From the NCBI GenBank assembly GCA_028015205.1, contig CM051508.1:13968001-14032000 (forward strand): a stretch of DNA of 64,000 nt, given 5' to 3'. The notes beneath the pieces are model-generated. The model had not been told where the DNA came from. It ran no database searches and worked only from the letters and a program-made list of their open reading frames with translations. This stretch comes from Mytilisepta virgata. Taxonomy: Eukaryota; Mollusca; Bivalvia; Mytilida; Mytilidae. Position numbers and translations under genes: made by a program. This document shows, one piece after another, positions 12,528-23,621 of this stretch (the stretch's first letter is position 1; each line of letters begins with the position of its first letter).

Positions 12528-12923
12528 TTATCCTACAATCGAGCCATTTCCGGTATAATAAAAGGGGTAGAATAAACTTTAGTGTCGTATTATGTCAATG
12601 ACCTAATAAAGTCTACTGGTACTTGTTTACACGAAGAGCGCGAGGAACGTACATGACGTAGTGAATGTAGCAGATGACGTCGTGACGTTTCCTGCGTTTT
12701 CACGGTAGTTGGATTTCAACTTCAAACGATATTTTAAGGCATTTTACGCATCTAAAGGGGATTGCAGGATAAAGACAATGCAAAGCCATTGTCGGAAAAT
12801 ATATAATTTATTTGAGCTCGCTGCGAAACATGGGAAAAGGCTCGCAAAAGCTCGCCTTTTCACGTGTTTCTAAAGGTCGCCCAAATAAATTATCTATTTT
12901 CCGACAATGACTATGTATTGTAT
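12528..12923 (+). mobile_element. Composite MITE (family M2), copy c
   Basis: The copy runs from TTATCCTACAATCGAGCC to CCGACAATGACTATGTATTG with both modules in the usual order. Relative to copies a and b it carries about 15 extra bases after 'gcgcgaggaacgta' (repeating 'acgtagtgaatgta'-like text) and scattered substitutions. Confidence 0.8.
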
Positions 12924-13269
12924 ATATATGCTACAGTTTAAGTTATATAATTTACAATATTTCTGGCCGATAGAAATTATTTTTAAACTTAAAAAACTAT
13001 GGCAAATTCTGTGCATTCCTTTGTACAGCACAGTGAGGAAACATCTTGTGAACGAAATTCATAACGCCGAAGTAGCACGTGGGAAGTAATACTTTTCATC
13101 GGTTTCGAGTAAAGTTATTCTTTCTGATTTGTTTCTAGCATTTTATGCATTAAGGTAATTAAAGACACGTATATTAAAACCACATTACGATCGTCTGGTC
13201 ACCACTAATTAGCAAATAAGATGTTTTATTGACTAACAATAGAATATTAGCCTAAATATTATAAAACCT

Positions 13270-13400
13270 GTCAATACAATACAAAATGTCAAACTACGCC
13301 AATACGACATACACCCGTCCAATATGCCGTATTGACTAGTGAACATGACATATTGGACGTGTTAGGCATTAAAGGATCATATTGGACTAGTCAATACGAC
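13270..13400. repeat. Cluster of 'CATATTGGAC' modules
   Basis: Short modules such as 'gacatattggac', 'catattggactagtcaatacgac' and 'gccgtattgactagtgaac' recur in both orientations just left of the 13,416-13,582 hairpin. They look like partial copies of hairpin arms. Confidence 0.45.
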
Positions 13401-13415
13401 ATATTGGACTGATTA

Positions 13416-13582
13416 GTCAATAAAGGTATAATTGCGCAAGGTTTTCCATATTGGCTTAGTTATCGGTCCTTGGCAAGCCATATTGGACTTCGGCTTCGCC
13501 TCAGTCCAATATGACTTGCCTCGGACCAATAACTAAGCCAATATGGAAAACCTTACGCAATAATACTATAGTCTTTATTGAC
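13416..13582. mobile_element. Hairpin element with near-perfect 70 bp arms
   Basis: The left arm from GTCAATAAAGGTATAATTGC pairs with the right arm ending 'tagtctttattgac'. The central arm text GGTTTTCCATATTGGCTTAG is matched exactly on the other side. The loop is GC-rich (ACTTCGGCTTCGCCTCAGT). It is non-coding. Its loop resembles those of several other hairpins in the window. Confidence 0.75.
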
Positions 13583-13954
13583 ATTTTCCTCCATATCGGT
13601 TATTTCATATTTACCATTTACATGTACATGGGGTTATGCTGGACAAAAAACGTTACTGTATGCAGTGAAATAATGTTCACTTTCATGTGTCATCAATCAC
13701 ACAACTAAAAAGTGATAATTCAAGCTGATATATTTGTTTGAAATATTAAATATATGTCAGAAATATCACATCCTTTACACTAGAGATAACAATGGAATTG
13801 AAAATAATTTCGTAAATGTAGTCTGACAACATCAAATAAAGAGTTCTGTATATCATTACTACGCAATTTACGGTAACAAAATGTGATGTTTGAGTCTGGA
13901 AAATATTATTAGTTTCGATAACTAAATGAATTAGTAAGTATGTATTATGGTAGA

Positions 13955-14089
13955 AATGGATGAGCGTTTTTATAATGGTCCTGGTATATGCCCGAGGTCG
14001 TAATAATGACCAGAGTACAAATACAACCTCTGGGGGCCATTATTAAAGATCGAGGGCATATAACAAGGCCATTATAAAAAACACCCATT
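13955..14089. mobile_element. Hairpin element, ~35 bp arms
   Basis: 'atggatgagcg' followed by TTTTTATAATGGTCCTGGTA pairs with AAGGCCATTATAAAAAACAC plus 'ccat' on the right. An inner pair, ATGCCCGAGGTCG against GATCGAGGGCAT, continues the stem. Confidence 0.65.
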
Positions 14090-14187
14090 CCTTGATACCT
14101 TTATTAACCAGCTTAGCCCTAATATTGTAAAATCGGCATGTGTCATACAAATACAGCTTTTCGGCCCAGGGTCAATACAGAATAAAG

Positions 14188-14211
14188 CTGTATTGGACCG
14201 GTCCAATACAG
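14188..14211. repeat. Perfect 24 bp palindrome
   Basis: CTGTATTGGACC followed immediately by GGTCCAATACAG, with no spacer. It lies between partial copies of the same words (GGTCAATACAG at 14,171) and is probably the remnant of another hairpin element. The region 14,450-14,530 holds related 'cccggtagtctgtat' repeats. Confidence 0.7.
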
Positions 14212-14791
14212 GATTTTTCACTTCCGCTTCCTGTTTATTAAGTCATAATAAACACAAGATATCGTCTGCGGATGAAACTACCGATGTATAGTTTGTGAGC
14301 GGTAATAAATAATCATTATGCTTAAAGGTTTAAAATGCAATAGAAATTGTTACATGTAACTTGTTGTTCAGCATGCTATAACTGCATATTTTATACATCA
14401 AGACTACACTACTGGCAATCGACAAACTTTCATATTTGATAGTGGTCCTGTTTCTCTGTAATGGCCGTGTCTTAATGCCCGGTAGTCTGTATCAAGCCCG
14501 GTATGTCTGTATATCAGGCCCGTTTGGGGGTTTTAATAAACAGTTATTTTTGGCAGTAATTTACTTAGTTGATTAATAAAAAGTTTTACAACAATTGTTT
14601 TATCAGAAATGCTTCAGATGTGGAATGCGGAAGTAAAGAAATTTAAGAAAATGTTAAAATGATCCAAAGAGAGAAAGAGATATACCTAGGGTAAATTTTC
14701 GTTCTTTATCATTTAACTCTTCATTGCTCAAAAGTACAATAGTTGCTGCAAGAACTTTCCCTTCATCACCTTTTATATTTTCTTTTCTTTT

Positions 14792-15245
14792 CTATCCGGG
14801 AGTTTTGAAAGAGCGCGGAGTTATAAATTTAACATGCTCTCTATTATACAACCAACTCGCTTAAATAAAAATGAAAAATATAACACAAAGTTCTCTTCAT
14901 TAACTTTATGTTTTTTCTTAAAAAAAAAAAAAAAAATAAGGAGTATCTCCCTCGTGCATAGCTCTATGCTAAGATGGCTTTGGTTTCCCGCTTTCGGTCA
15001 TTTGGCACTTAAGAATTTTGTCTTCAACTGTTTTGATTACACAACTGAAGAGTTGTAAATCGGTGATATGTGCGCATCTGGTGCATCAAAATTTGTATCA
15101 AGCAATTAATTCGTTATATCCGGGAATTTAAAAAGTCCGTGGTAATATGCTATAGATTTAACTTGCTCTCTATAATACAACCAGTTTTAATAATGAAAAA
15201 AAGTCCACTTATAGAAATACAAATTCTTTCATGTTTTTTTCTACG
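14792..15245 (+). repeat. Diverged tandem duplication, ~310 bp apart, with a mussel dispersed repeat
   Basis: Blocks starting TATCCGGGAGTTTTGAAAGA (14,793) and TATCCGGGAATTTAAAAAGT (15,118) continue in parallel through 'ttgctctctataatacaacca'. Between them, 14,938-15,115 contains a module ('gcacttaagaattttgtctt', then ACAACTGAAGAGTTG, then GTGCGCATCTGGTGCATC). I recognise it as a very common mussel dispersed repeat. A 118-codon frame at 15,070-15,426 overlaps the repeat and is unlikely to be a gene. Confidence 0.55.
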
Positions 15246-15685
15246 AGAAGATGATGTACTTTATTTGTGTAACTATTTGTACTTACCTGCGCATGCGAGA
15301 TTTGCCATAAACAGATTCATGCGTGATCGTATTTTCCCCGATAACGATAATATGGCCAATACAGCACAGTTTCCAGTAACAATCAGTGTAAATAACACTA
15401 TCAAGAAAGACAGCTGCTCCGTCTGAAAATAAAAACATCGTAATTGTAGCCATCGATATTAGTTCGTTTAGAACAAATTAGTGCTCTTGGGTTGCCTTAA
15501 CTTTTTGGGCTCGAATCTCGGATGTTTTTTGTTATGTATCTTATCACAGGGGAAAAAACAAGTTGACCCTTTTTGTAATATATTGATACTGAATCGTCAT
15601 GAGAATGTGTATGCTGAAACAGAACAACTGATTTTTTTTCCAACTCGCACCTTTTAATTAAATATCTTAATGCACATTTGTTACA

Positions 15686-15880
15686 AATGTTCGGTATATC
15701 GTAACACTTAGGGCTTTACTACACTTTACTTCGTGGGGAATCCGGAGTACCCGAGAGAAGCACTGACCCCCGAAAGGAGGAATCGAATACACCTCTCGAC
15801 GCGTTGGATTCAAACTTAGAGAACCTAAATACTGAGGATAAATAAGAGCACTAGTGATCATTAGTGCTAAGACGAATAAC
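15686..15880 (-). mobile_element. SINE-like element (family S2)
   Basis: Read on the minus strand: AGTTTGAATCC, then 'gtattcgattcc' (both resembling a polymerase III B box), then CTCTCGGGTACTCCGG and 'attccccacgaag'. The stretch 'GGGTACTCCGG...TTCC' is a hallmark I remember from tRNA-derived bivalve SINEs. A related copy lies at 62,517-62,700, also on the minus strand. There is no clear A-tail. Confidence 0.5.
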
Positions 15881-15899
15881 GTAGTCAGCTTGACCCTTG

Positions 15900-16830
15900 A
15901 GTTTCCTTATCGTAACGTTTATTGAGTAGTATAATGTAGCAATATTGTGATATAAGGTTGGAAAAGTCATATGTTTTGCAACATGATATTCGAAATTACA
16001 TATGATACAATCAATTGATCATTCCCTCGTGTAATCATGGTAATAAGTGTCAAACAGTGCACATAAGATTTTTACAAATAATTACTTTCCTGATGGCTGC
16101 CTTTTATGAAAATACCAAGATAAAAAAAAATAAATAAAAAAAAATAAAAATAAACGGAGTGCAGAATAACAATATTGACCTTTCAGTTTTCTAACATTTT
16201 TCTAGATAAGTACATTAACTTTTATGGAAGTTAATTAATGCTTTAAAACCAAGGATGGAATATAATGAAGTATAACACTATCATTGACATATCTGTAGTT
16301 AGATTAATTGAAATCTGAAATGAAAGACTTGTTATTGTAAAGTTATATATACGCAAATATTATTTGTGGAATAATCTTCAGAAAAAACATTAAAAGCGAG
16401 AGAAAATGCATAAAAGTATTTGAAATATTTATACACTTAAATTTGGGAGCATTAAGTACAGTGGTACAAAAAAATATATAAACAGAGATGTTCTTTCAGG
16501 TACTGTGAAACAATACTGTTACAAATAGAAATAAATAAAACAGGAACGATTCAATAACCCATGATACCCGTCGAATTCGCGTACATTTGTACATGGTTGA
16601 CTGCCCGAACAAGTACAAAATAGGAAAAATAAGAATTTTAACAATTATTATAGCGGATTACAGCTCATATATGAGTCACAATCTCAAAAGAAGAACTGAA
16701 GTAATATTTGATTATAAAATCTAATTGAAAATTTTGCCATCTCTACAATAATATAATGGCGGAAACGGATGTGGAAAAGTTCACGACACAGTACATGCAT
16801 TTTGCATAAAGAGGACAAATATACGTAAGA
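15900..16830. other. No gene; possible ancient-duplicate anchor
   Basis: Short words at 16,045-16,080 ('gtcaaacagtgcacataag', 'atttttaca') and 16,180-16,215 ('cctttcagttttctaacattt') resemble 55,800-55,845 and 55,935-55,965. This suggests weak homology continuing left of the better anchored ancient duplicate. Nothing else is seen. Confidence 0.35.
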
Positions 16831-16839
16831 AGCAAATCA

Positions 16840-17012
16840 AAAGACGTAATCCATTGGACAGACAAACCCGGGAAGACAAACGAACAACCACAATCACAAC
16901 AAATAAACATGCACTGAAAACTAAAAAACAATGAACAACACAAAGTCCTATAAAAACCAGGTGCCCCGGAAGGGTAAGCGGTTCCTGCTTCGTGTACGGC
17001 ACCGTCGTGAAG
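16840..17012 (-). repeat. Dispersed repeat R1, 5' portion
   Basis: On the minus strand this reads CGTACACGAAGCAGGAACCG, then CTTACCCTTCCGGGGCACCTGG. It corresponds to the 'tgcaggaagcaggga' and 'ctcttccggaacacccgag' region of the R1 copies at 21,969 and 56,210. It is an old copy without the 3' end. Confidence 0.5.
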
Positions 17013-17489
17013 TAATTAACATCATGTTGTAAATGAACTAGTATCTGCGGATTAGATTGTTAACATTATTATTGTATCAAAATAATAATAAAAATGTATT
17101 ACTCAAAACCAGAAAAAATACCTTGTTTCCAGCAATGATAGAGTCAAAGATGTTAAAAAGATAAAAAAGGAATATGTTTTCCTAAAACTTATAATTTCTA
17201 CTTTAATTGGTAATACCTTGTTCTTTTTTAATTTTACGCGTTGGAACGATAAGGACAATCCTCGCTTTATATATTTGCAACATATACCTGTGATTTAAAA
17301 TTATGATGTTTTGTTAAGAAAAAATAGGATTATTTTTAACTGTACAGTTTATTTAGATTATTTAGTACTTTTTTCGATTTTTTTTTTAAATTGGGCAATT
17401 GGGAAGGAATTTGCGGTAGGAAAGGGACATAGAAACTTTAGTTGCATTTTTCAAGCTCCTCAATTTATCCCTTAACTCACATTCTTTTT
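17013..17489. other. No feature seen
   Basis: AT-rich sequence with no supported gene or repeat. Confidence 0.45.
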
Positions 17490-17863
17490 TATCCTGCAAT
17501 CAAGCTGTTTCATGTCTAATAACATGGGTAGAATAAACTTTAGCCGTATTAGGTCAATGACCTAATAAAGTCTACTGGTACTTGTTTACATGAAGAGCGC
17601 GAGGAACATAGTGAATGTACCAGATGACGTCGTGGCGTTTTCCGCGTTTTCATGGCAGTTGGATGTCAACTTCGAACGTAATTTTAAGGCATTTTACGTA
17701 TCGAAAGGGGATTGCAGCATAAAGAAAATACAAAGTCATTGTCGGAAAATTTAAAATTAATTTGGGCTCGCTGCGAAACATGGGAAAAAGATTCGTTTTT
17801 CTCATGTTTCTAAAGCTCGCCTAAACAAATTTTACATTTTCCGAAAATGACTATGTATTGTAT
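17490..17863 (+). mobile_element. Composite MITE (family M2), copy d
   Basis: The copy runs from TATCCTGCAATCAAGC to 'gactatgtattgtatata' with both modules present. The hairpin loop is shortened (the text between 'aacatggg' and 'tctcatgtttct' has lost about 15 bases compared with copy a). It is the most diverged of the four copies. Confidence 0.8.
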
Positions 17864-18175
17864 ATATAAACTAACAAAACACAGTTGTTGGCATGATACA
17901 GGTTATGTTTGTATAATTATGATGGCATGATGTTAAACCCCTAACGGTAGGAATTGTGGCTGATTTTCTATTTCTTCCGATCAGTTTAATTGAGGTTTCG
18001 AGATGGCATGTCAGTAATTGCTAGTAGTCTATTTATATTAAAAATTGTAATTTGGCTTAGTTTCTTCTGTTACCTTTTCGAAGATCGGACTCGGACTTCT
18101 TTTGAACTGAATTTTACTGTGCGTATCGCTGTGTGTTTGTTTATTCCACATTGGCAAGATATAGGGGAGGGTTAA

Positions 18176-18520
18176 GATCTCACAAAACATGTTTAACCTC
18201 GCCTGTCCCAAGTCAGGAACCTCTAGCGTTTGAAAGTCTTGTGTTTTTTTAGGTTTGGTTCATTTGTGTGTTTCATAAGTGTGACGTCCATTTTGCTGAA
18301 CTAGTATGAATTATTGTTTAGGGGCCAGCTGAAGCCCGCCTGTGGGTGCGGGATTTTCTCGTTGCGTTGAAAACCCATTGGTGGCCTTGAGCTATTTTCT
18401 GCTCTTTGGTCGGGTTTTTTGTCTCTTTGACACGTTCCCCGTTTCCATTGCCTATTCTATTATGTCCGTAACATTTATGGACATGATTACATACATGCTC
18501 GTTCACATAAATATACAGTG
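18176..18520 (+). repeat. Dispersed mussel repeat R2
   Basis: The order 'cctcgcctgtcccaagtcagg', 'gaactagtatgaattattg', GGGGCCAGCTGAAG, GGGTGCGGGATTTTCTCG, TTGTCTCTTTGACACGTTCC and 'ccatt' matches a repeat I recall as ubiquitous in mussel sequence. It is usually the 3' part of a longer element. The frames of about 60 codons here are translations of the repeat, not host genes. Confidence 0.6.
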
Positions 18521-18860
18521 GACTCTCGTTATCTCAAAGTAGAAGGGACAAAAAAAAATATGTTTAGATAACATGAGTTTGAGATATCAGGTGGAAATAT
18601 AGTGCAAAGTTTAATCTAGGGACCAAAACATTACTTTTGAGATATCAGGAGTTTTGAGATAAAAGAATTTGAAATAATGAGATTCAACTATAGTATGTCC
18701 TGGAAACCAAGCATACATATGTAAAGCAGGAAAATTCAACAGAGTTGCTGTATGAGATCAAAACTTTACCTCTGACAACATTGAATTGAACTAAATTCTT
18801 TGTTTATTTTGTCGTCCTTACCTATTCCGCGTAGATCAGAGGTTTCTTAAACAACACCTA
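18521..18860. other. No gene seen
   Basis: The text 'gtttgagatatcag', 'ttttgagatatcagg' and 'gagttttgagata' repeats loosely at 18,530-18,690, suggesting a decayed tandem motif. Confidence 0.35.
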
Positions 18861-18884
18861 GATAGCATCAATGCTATTAACAAA

Positions 18885-19110
18885 AAACTTGTCTCAATAT
18901 TGCATATCAATTAGTTAAATAAACCGCTATTATCACCTCATTAATCATTTGTGTTTAATTTAGACAAGATTACCCCCCTTTGATCTTCTGAAATTGAACA
19001 ATTTCATCACAGAAATAGGAAGGTTTAATTCAAAATAATTATATCACTAGCAGTAGTGTATGTAATTCTTCAGTGCTGAAGTAATTATGTTGCCAATATC
19101 TTCACATGTG
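18885..19110 (+). repeat. Ancient segmental duplication, anchor 1 (pairs with 57,455-57,665)
   Basis: Shared in order with 57.5 kb: 'gcatatcaatt', 'cattaatca', TTTAATTTAGACAAGATTA, AGGAAGGTTTAA and TTGCCAATATCT. Substitutions and small indels separate the copies, so the duplication is old. Confidence 0.6.
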
Positions 19111-19202
19111 GATATCGAAGTGGCATTTTTGTGTAAGTTCATTCTATGAACGACAAACGAATTTCTTTACAATACATTTATGTAATGCATTTCTTCTGAG
19201 CA

Positions 19203-19270
19203 CTACTGATGAGACATAAATCGATGAAATGTGCACATCTTCTATATCAAAACAGGTATCAAAGAATTTT
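19203..19270 (+). repeat. Short copy of a mussel dispersed repeat
   Basis: ACTGATGAGACATAAATCGA followed by 'tgaaatgtgcacatcttctatatcaaaacaggtatcaaa' aligns with the block at 15,043-15,110. Both fall within a family I remember as common in mussels (consensus ACTGATGAGTCTTATGTAGA). Confidence 0.5.
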
Positions 19271-19826
19271 ATTCTGAAAGAAAATTACAACGTTTATCAA
19301 ATATACTTTTTACTGAATGTGATGTTAAACTTCTATGTAAATATGGAAGAGAAAATTTTATGTAATAAACTTTTCCCCTGACTTATAATACTCTTTATCG
19401 TCTTTGTCGTTTATGTACCCTCCAAAATTTCCTAAGAATCCCAATAACCATTTTCGTAAATTGGAAAATATTTAGTTATTTATTTCCCATGCAAATGAAG
19501 AGACCTTCAGAAAAAAATAGACGGTCATGTAATATAATTACAAGTACCTATTTTAATATAGGAACTTAAAAAATTACTATTAAGACTACAGAATGATTAG
19601 AAAATCAATTTGGCATATGGTAATAAAAAAGCGAAGCCATGGACAGTTAAGCAGAATGACATGCCAACTTAGACGATGTCTTGCGCTACAGAAGCCAAAC
19701 ATTGTGGTTTATTTGTTAATCTGTTGATTCTGATAGTCAAAGCTAGTTATCGCAGTGCCGTTGATTAGGAAGAACCACAAATTACAGTTTATCTGCCCGA
19801 TGAACATGAATAGAGTTTTCTATTAT

Positions 19827-19997
19827 TTAACAAATAGCTCATGACACTGAGGGTCATATGGCAGTATATGGACCGGTTAGTCGCCCGACAAAAATTATAT
19901 GGCCCGAAGTGAAGCTGAGGTCCATATAATTTTTGGAGGGCGACCAACCGGTCCATATACTGACATTTGACACGAAGTGTCATGAACTATTTGTTAT
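19827..19997. mobile_element. Hairpin element, ~75 bp arms
   Basis: TAACAAATAGCTCATGACAC pairs with GTGTCATGAACTATTTGTTA. Inward, 'cagtatatggaccggtt' pairs with 'aaccggtccatatactg', and 'aaaaattatatgg' pairs with 'ccatataattttt'. The loop reads CCCGAAGTGAAGCTGAGG. Further 'ggtccatataa' modules follow to about 20,090. Confidence 0.75.
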
Positions 19998-20111
19998 ATT
20001 ATACTTTTCTGGGATTTAACCGAATCCAAAACGAGGCGGTCCATATAATGTACAACCGGTCCATATAACATTATATTGACCGGCTTAGATAACATAGATA
20101 AATAGAGTAGT

Positions 20112-20466
20112 AAAAATGTTAAAGTATAATATTTCTAAATACGTGTAAGTGTAAAAAGTTTAAGATCAGTGTAATGATACGTTACATGTACGACGAACAA
20201 ATAAAGAAGTCCTTGTGAAATAAAATAGTGGGTTTAAGAACACGAAGAAGATAAAATACGTTATTCAGGAGAACTGGCTAATAATTAAAAATGTAAAGGT
20301 ATAATATTTCTAAATACGTGTAAGTGTAAAAAGTTTAAGATCAGTCTAATGATACGTTACGTGTACGACGAAAAAAGAAAGAAGTCCTCGTGAAAATAAA
20401 ATGGTGGGTTTAAGAACACGAAGAAGATAAAATATGTTATTTAGGAGAACTGGCTAATAATTAAAA
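20112..20466 (+). repeat. Two tandem copies of a 175 bp unit
   Basis: The units begin at about 20,112 and 20,287 ('aaaaatgttaaagtataatatttc' and 'aaaaatgtaaaggtataatatttc'). They agree through 'gagaactggctaataatta' with roughly ten differences. No coding content. Confidence 0.8.
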
Positions 20467-20635
20467 ATGTAACGAAGAAAAAATATATGAGGGTTTACCG
20501 TGTTTATTTACAAAGTAGGCAACCAGATCTATACTTTGTATTTAGGCTGTCTAATTGGAGTAAGTAATCAATGATTGCTCCATAAATTGATGATTCTGGA
20601 GTTAACTACAAATGCTACTACAGAGATATGATTGA

Positions 20636-20935
20636 AGATTGATTTCCAAATCAATTTGCGATATCCATGGTTCAAAGAAGTGCAACCAATAATATATTGA
20701 CACTTTTGTTTAAGATGTTAATCAATAGGATTTTATTACTAAATCCGGAAGTAAAATACTGAAAACATAACAAAAGCAAACCATAATCAAATAGGCTATC
20801 AAAGTCAAGTCATGTTAAACGGATGTTGAGACATTTTCAAATCGACAGGTATATGTCAAAAATGACAGGTGATTATGTATTTTGTGTTTTTGATTGTTTT
20901 TAGTGTATTCTTTACCTTGTAATAAACTACATATT
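20636..20935 (+). repeat. Ancient segmental duplication, anchor 2 (pairs with 58,690-58,985)
   Basis: Shared in order: ATGGTTCAAAGAAGTG, 'aaatccggaagt', AAATACTGAAAACA, 'caagtcatgtta', CGGATGTTGAGACATTTTC and 'aaatgacag'. Lengths between anchors are similar in the two copies. I found no exon conserved between them. Confidence 0.7.
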
Positions 20936-20999
20936 GACGATATATCCGGTAACAATATTTAATACTACATTAATAAAATCATTTAAACTGTGTAACTAG

Positions 21000-21945
21000 G
21001 CTGTTTATTTTTTGAGTGACAGCAATACAGAGGAAGAATTTGTCAATAACACCCTTTGTCATGGGAACAGAAGTTCAATCTGTCACCGGTTGTGGTATAA
21101 ACCTGTCAACATTTCCAGATCTGTAATTAAATATAATAAAATTAACTTATTTACAATCAGCTGCGATACATCATTTCTTCGATGCTTTGGTCAGTTATTT
21201 GTCATTAATATTCTCAAACTTACAATTAATTGTGAAAAGTTGACAACATGTTACCCCTCTGTGGAACAATAAATATTGCACAGAAAGACTTGATGAAATT
21301 AATCTTTATGCACTAAATATGCACATTTCAAGATTTCAATCCTCGTTAACGGAAAAAGATATGGATAAAATTCTGGGGGAATGATGTCACTCGTTGCGAG
21401 TGTTTCTTTTTTTATCATCTAAGAACAGATTAACTTGTGATGAGTCACAGGGACTCAACCTACAGAACAGTGGTTGAAAGGGAAAACAATTCTCATAGGT
21501 GTATTGTCAGATCATAATAGAGAAAGCCTGAACTTTCCATAACCCATAGTTGATACATGAACGAGTTTCAATGTTAGATTCCTTGGACGACAAAACTCCT
21601 TCTGTAGAGTTCGAGTTGGCTAAGGGTTGTTATTGAAATTTTCCTTCCCTTTCAAACTCTCGTAAATTTCCGTTTGCAGTAAAATATTTATTGACCTTTG
21701 TGCCCTGTTCCCAGGTTAATTCTATATTGTTAAACCTATTCCCGTCATGAAAATGCGTACAATATTTCACATTGGACGATGGAAACACACATAGATCAAG
21801 CTTTCTTTCATCTATTAGAAGAATTTGTTTTGTATTCTCTTGTTTCAATTTTATTCCTTTTTCTAAAATAGGATGCAGAAATACGATGAATGATTTCTTT
21901 TACATTTTTCATGTGGTTTAACTTTTTAACTTTTGGTTTTTCTGT
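21000..21945. other. No supported gene
   Basis: Frames of 86 codons (21,012-21,272) and 72 codons (minus strand, 21,630-21,848) have no recognisable domain or splice context. I see no repeat here. Confidence 0.4.
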
Positions 21946-21968
21946 GTGATTCTTACATTTTCACCATG

Positions 21969-22260
21969 ATATGGGTGACAGGTATGATAAAACCGTTTAC
22001 CAAATGAAAATGGACCTGTTCCGTTGATGTTATCCCTTTCTCATACCGGATTTGACATGGGTAGCATGGCGGGTGTCCTGCAGGAAGCAGGGACTGCTCG
22101 CTCTTCCGGAACACCCGAGTCTGCCCCCGGTTTTTTGTGGGGTCCACGTTGTTCGTATATGTTCAGTTTTTAATTTTAGTGCATCTGTTGTTTTGGTCTT
22201 GTCTTCGTTGTTTTCCGGCGTTTGTCAATTTCAATTCATTACCGTGGTATTATTTTGGTC
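21969..22260 (+). repeat. Dispersed repeat R1
   Basis: The modules are 'aaatgaaaatggacctgttcc', CATACCGGATTTGACATGGG, GTGTCCTGCAGGAAGCAG, 'ctcttccggaacacc', 'tttgtggggtccacgttg', GTTTTGGTCTTGTCTTCGTT and 'ttccggcgtttgtca'. The same order is seen at 56,210-56,508. The 3' terminus (GTATTTCTTGACTTTAC) is missing or decayed here. I recall this family as abundant in mussels. Confidence 0.7.
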
Positions 22261-22509
22261 ATATCTTTAACCTGTAGTTTTTGAGAGTTATTTCTTAACA
22301 TTTTGTTGCAATCCAATACCACCAATGTTGAATTGGGTGATTACCTAGTATTGTAAATGTTGATCATCGTGTCTTCTGTTTTTTGGGTAATCTCCCTTAA
22401 CAAAAGTGAGTAAGGCGTAGTATGTTGTTGAAATAAAACTTTAAAAGATTGCAAAGACCGAGAGAAAAGAGAGCATGGAAGTGAAAAAATAGCTATGATA
22501 GAATAAAAG

Positions 22510-22720
22510 GTATTGAACGCAATGTCGTATATGCAAGGTAGAGTGCATTTTGATAGACAGTGAAAATTAAAATTGACAGTGCAACATGATGGAAGCAAAC
22601 TGTTAATGAACCAATGCGGCATTAAATAATCTTTTGTAATAACAGGGAAGAGATTAATGACATCACTTGTAAAATTAGGCTTTGTGAAGCATGAACAATC
22701 AATCAAATCCAAGCTCAATA
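22510..22720 (+). repeat. Ancient segmental duplication, anchor 3 (pairs with 59,210-59,355)
   Basis: GTCGTATATGCAAG, GCATTTTGAT, 'aaattgacagtg(gaac)', 'cagattaatgaca' and 'acttgtaa' occur in the same order at 59.2 kb. Minus-strand frames of 125 and 83 codons overlap the two copies and share a short stretch (SKC, then CIYD, then FN). The similarity follows the DNA, and neither frame has a known domain. Confidence 0.55.
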
Positions 22721-23130
22721 ACTACTCAATGTAAAGTTTCTGATAACAGATCAGTGGAGCATATGTGTAAAATGTCAATCAAGACTTTCCTACGCACTTT
22801 TGTATCCCAAAATATCGATGTGTATGTTACATTATAGACCCCATTGAACAAGAAATCTATAGTATGTCTTAAAGGGCAGTGATCATCAATATACTACTAT
22901 TACCCTATTTGGTCACACATCATGTATCTGTCTTGTTTTATATTGCCTCTCTCGATACAGGATGCATGCCTTGCAGTCAATCAAGACTTGAAAATTCAGT
23001 TTATGTTTGTTCAGAAAATATCTTGCTATACGATATTTACTAAATGGGACCAATGGTCTTCAGGGTCTGCGTACATGTCAAATATTGAATCTTTTTGTAC
23101 CTTTCGCATTCTAGTATCTTGCTATAAGAC

Positions 23131-23408
23131 GAGGTTATCTGGACCATAAATGTCAGTAAATTCTGTTTCTTTTCTACAGAAAAATAAATTAAACCATTAA
23201 GCCATAATTTAAAGCAATAATTGTGTATATATGTCTTCCTGAATTCTAAACTCATTTTTGTAGATTGTTTACGGCGACTTTGAAAAAAGTTACATATGAA
23301 GTATTTCCGTAGTTTGCCGAAAATTGCCGTGGTCTTTAGCAATAACGTTGTATGAAACATCCGGGATGTCAGTAAAATCACGTGGTCGTTTATGGTCCGG
23401 ATATCTGA
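23131..23408 (-). mobile_element. Old copy of the piggyBac-type MITE (family PB2)
   Basis: On the minus strand this begins AGATATCCGGACCATAAACG, then ACCACGTGATT, CCCGGATGTTTCATACAACG and 'ttcggcaaactacgg'. It aligns with the start of the intact element at 33,281. The other end keeps 'ggttatctggaccataaatg' at 23,131. The flanking TTAA is no longer recognisable. A 137-codon frame lies across it but follows the repeat. Confidence 0.6.
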
Positions 23409-23621
23409 GCAAGTTCGATCACTTAGAACTTGTGCTGTGCAGGAACATGCCAAATGTTATATGTTGAAGGCTCCTTTTTGTACTGTTGGATGTCGTTTCT
23501 GAGTTGACGTCTTATCGACGTTTACCAGATATCTGACTCTCGTTTTTCAAACATTCGTTTGACTACGATAAATCGTAAATGTAAACTAATTTCCTGCTTT
23601 ATTGTGTTTATTGTATTAGAT

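Noticed and set aside
15070..15426. 118-codon frame.
   Set aside because: Its first third overlaps a diverged tandem repeat and a dispersed mussel repeat. The remainder shows no domain.
22341..22718. 125-codon minus-strand frame with hydrophobic stretches.
   Set aside because: The partner region at 59.1-59.3 kb does not keep the frame over its length. Composition matches AT-rich chance translation and there are no splice or start features.
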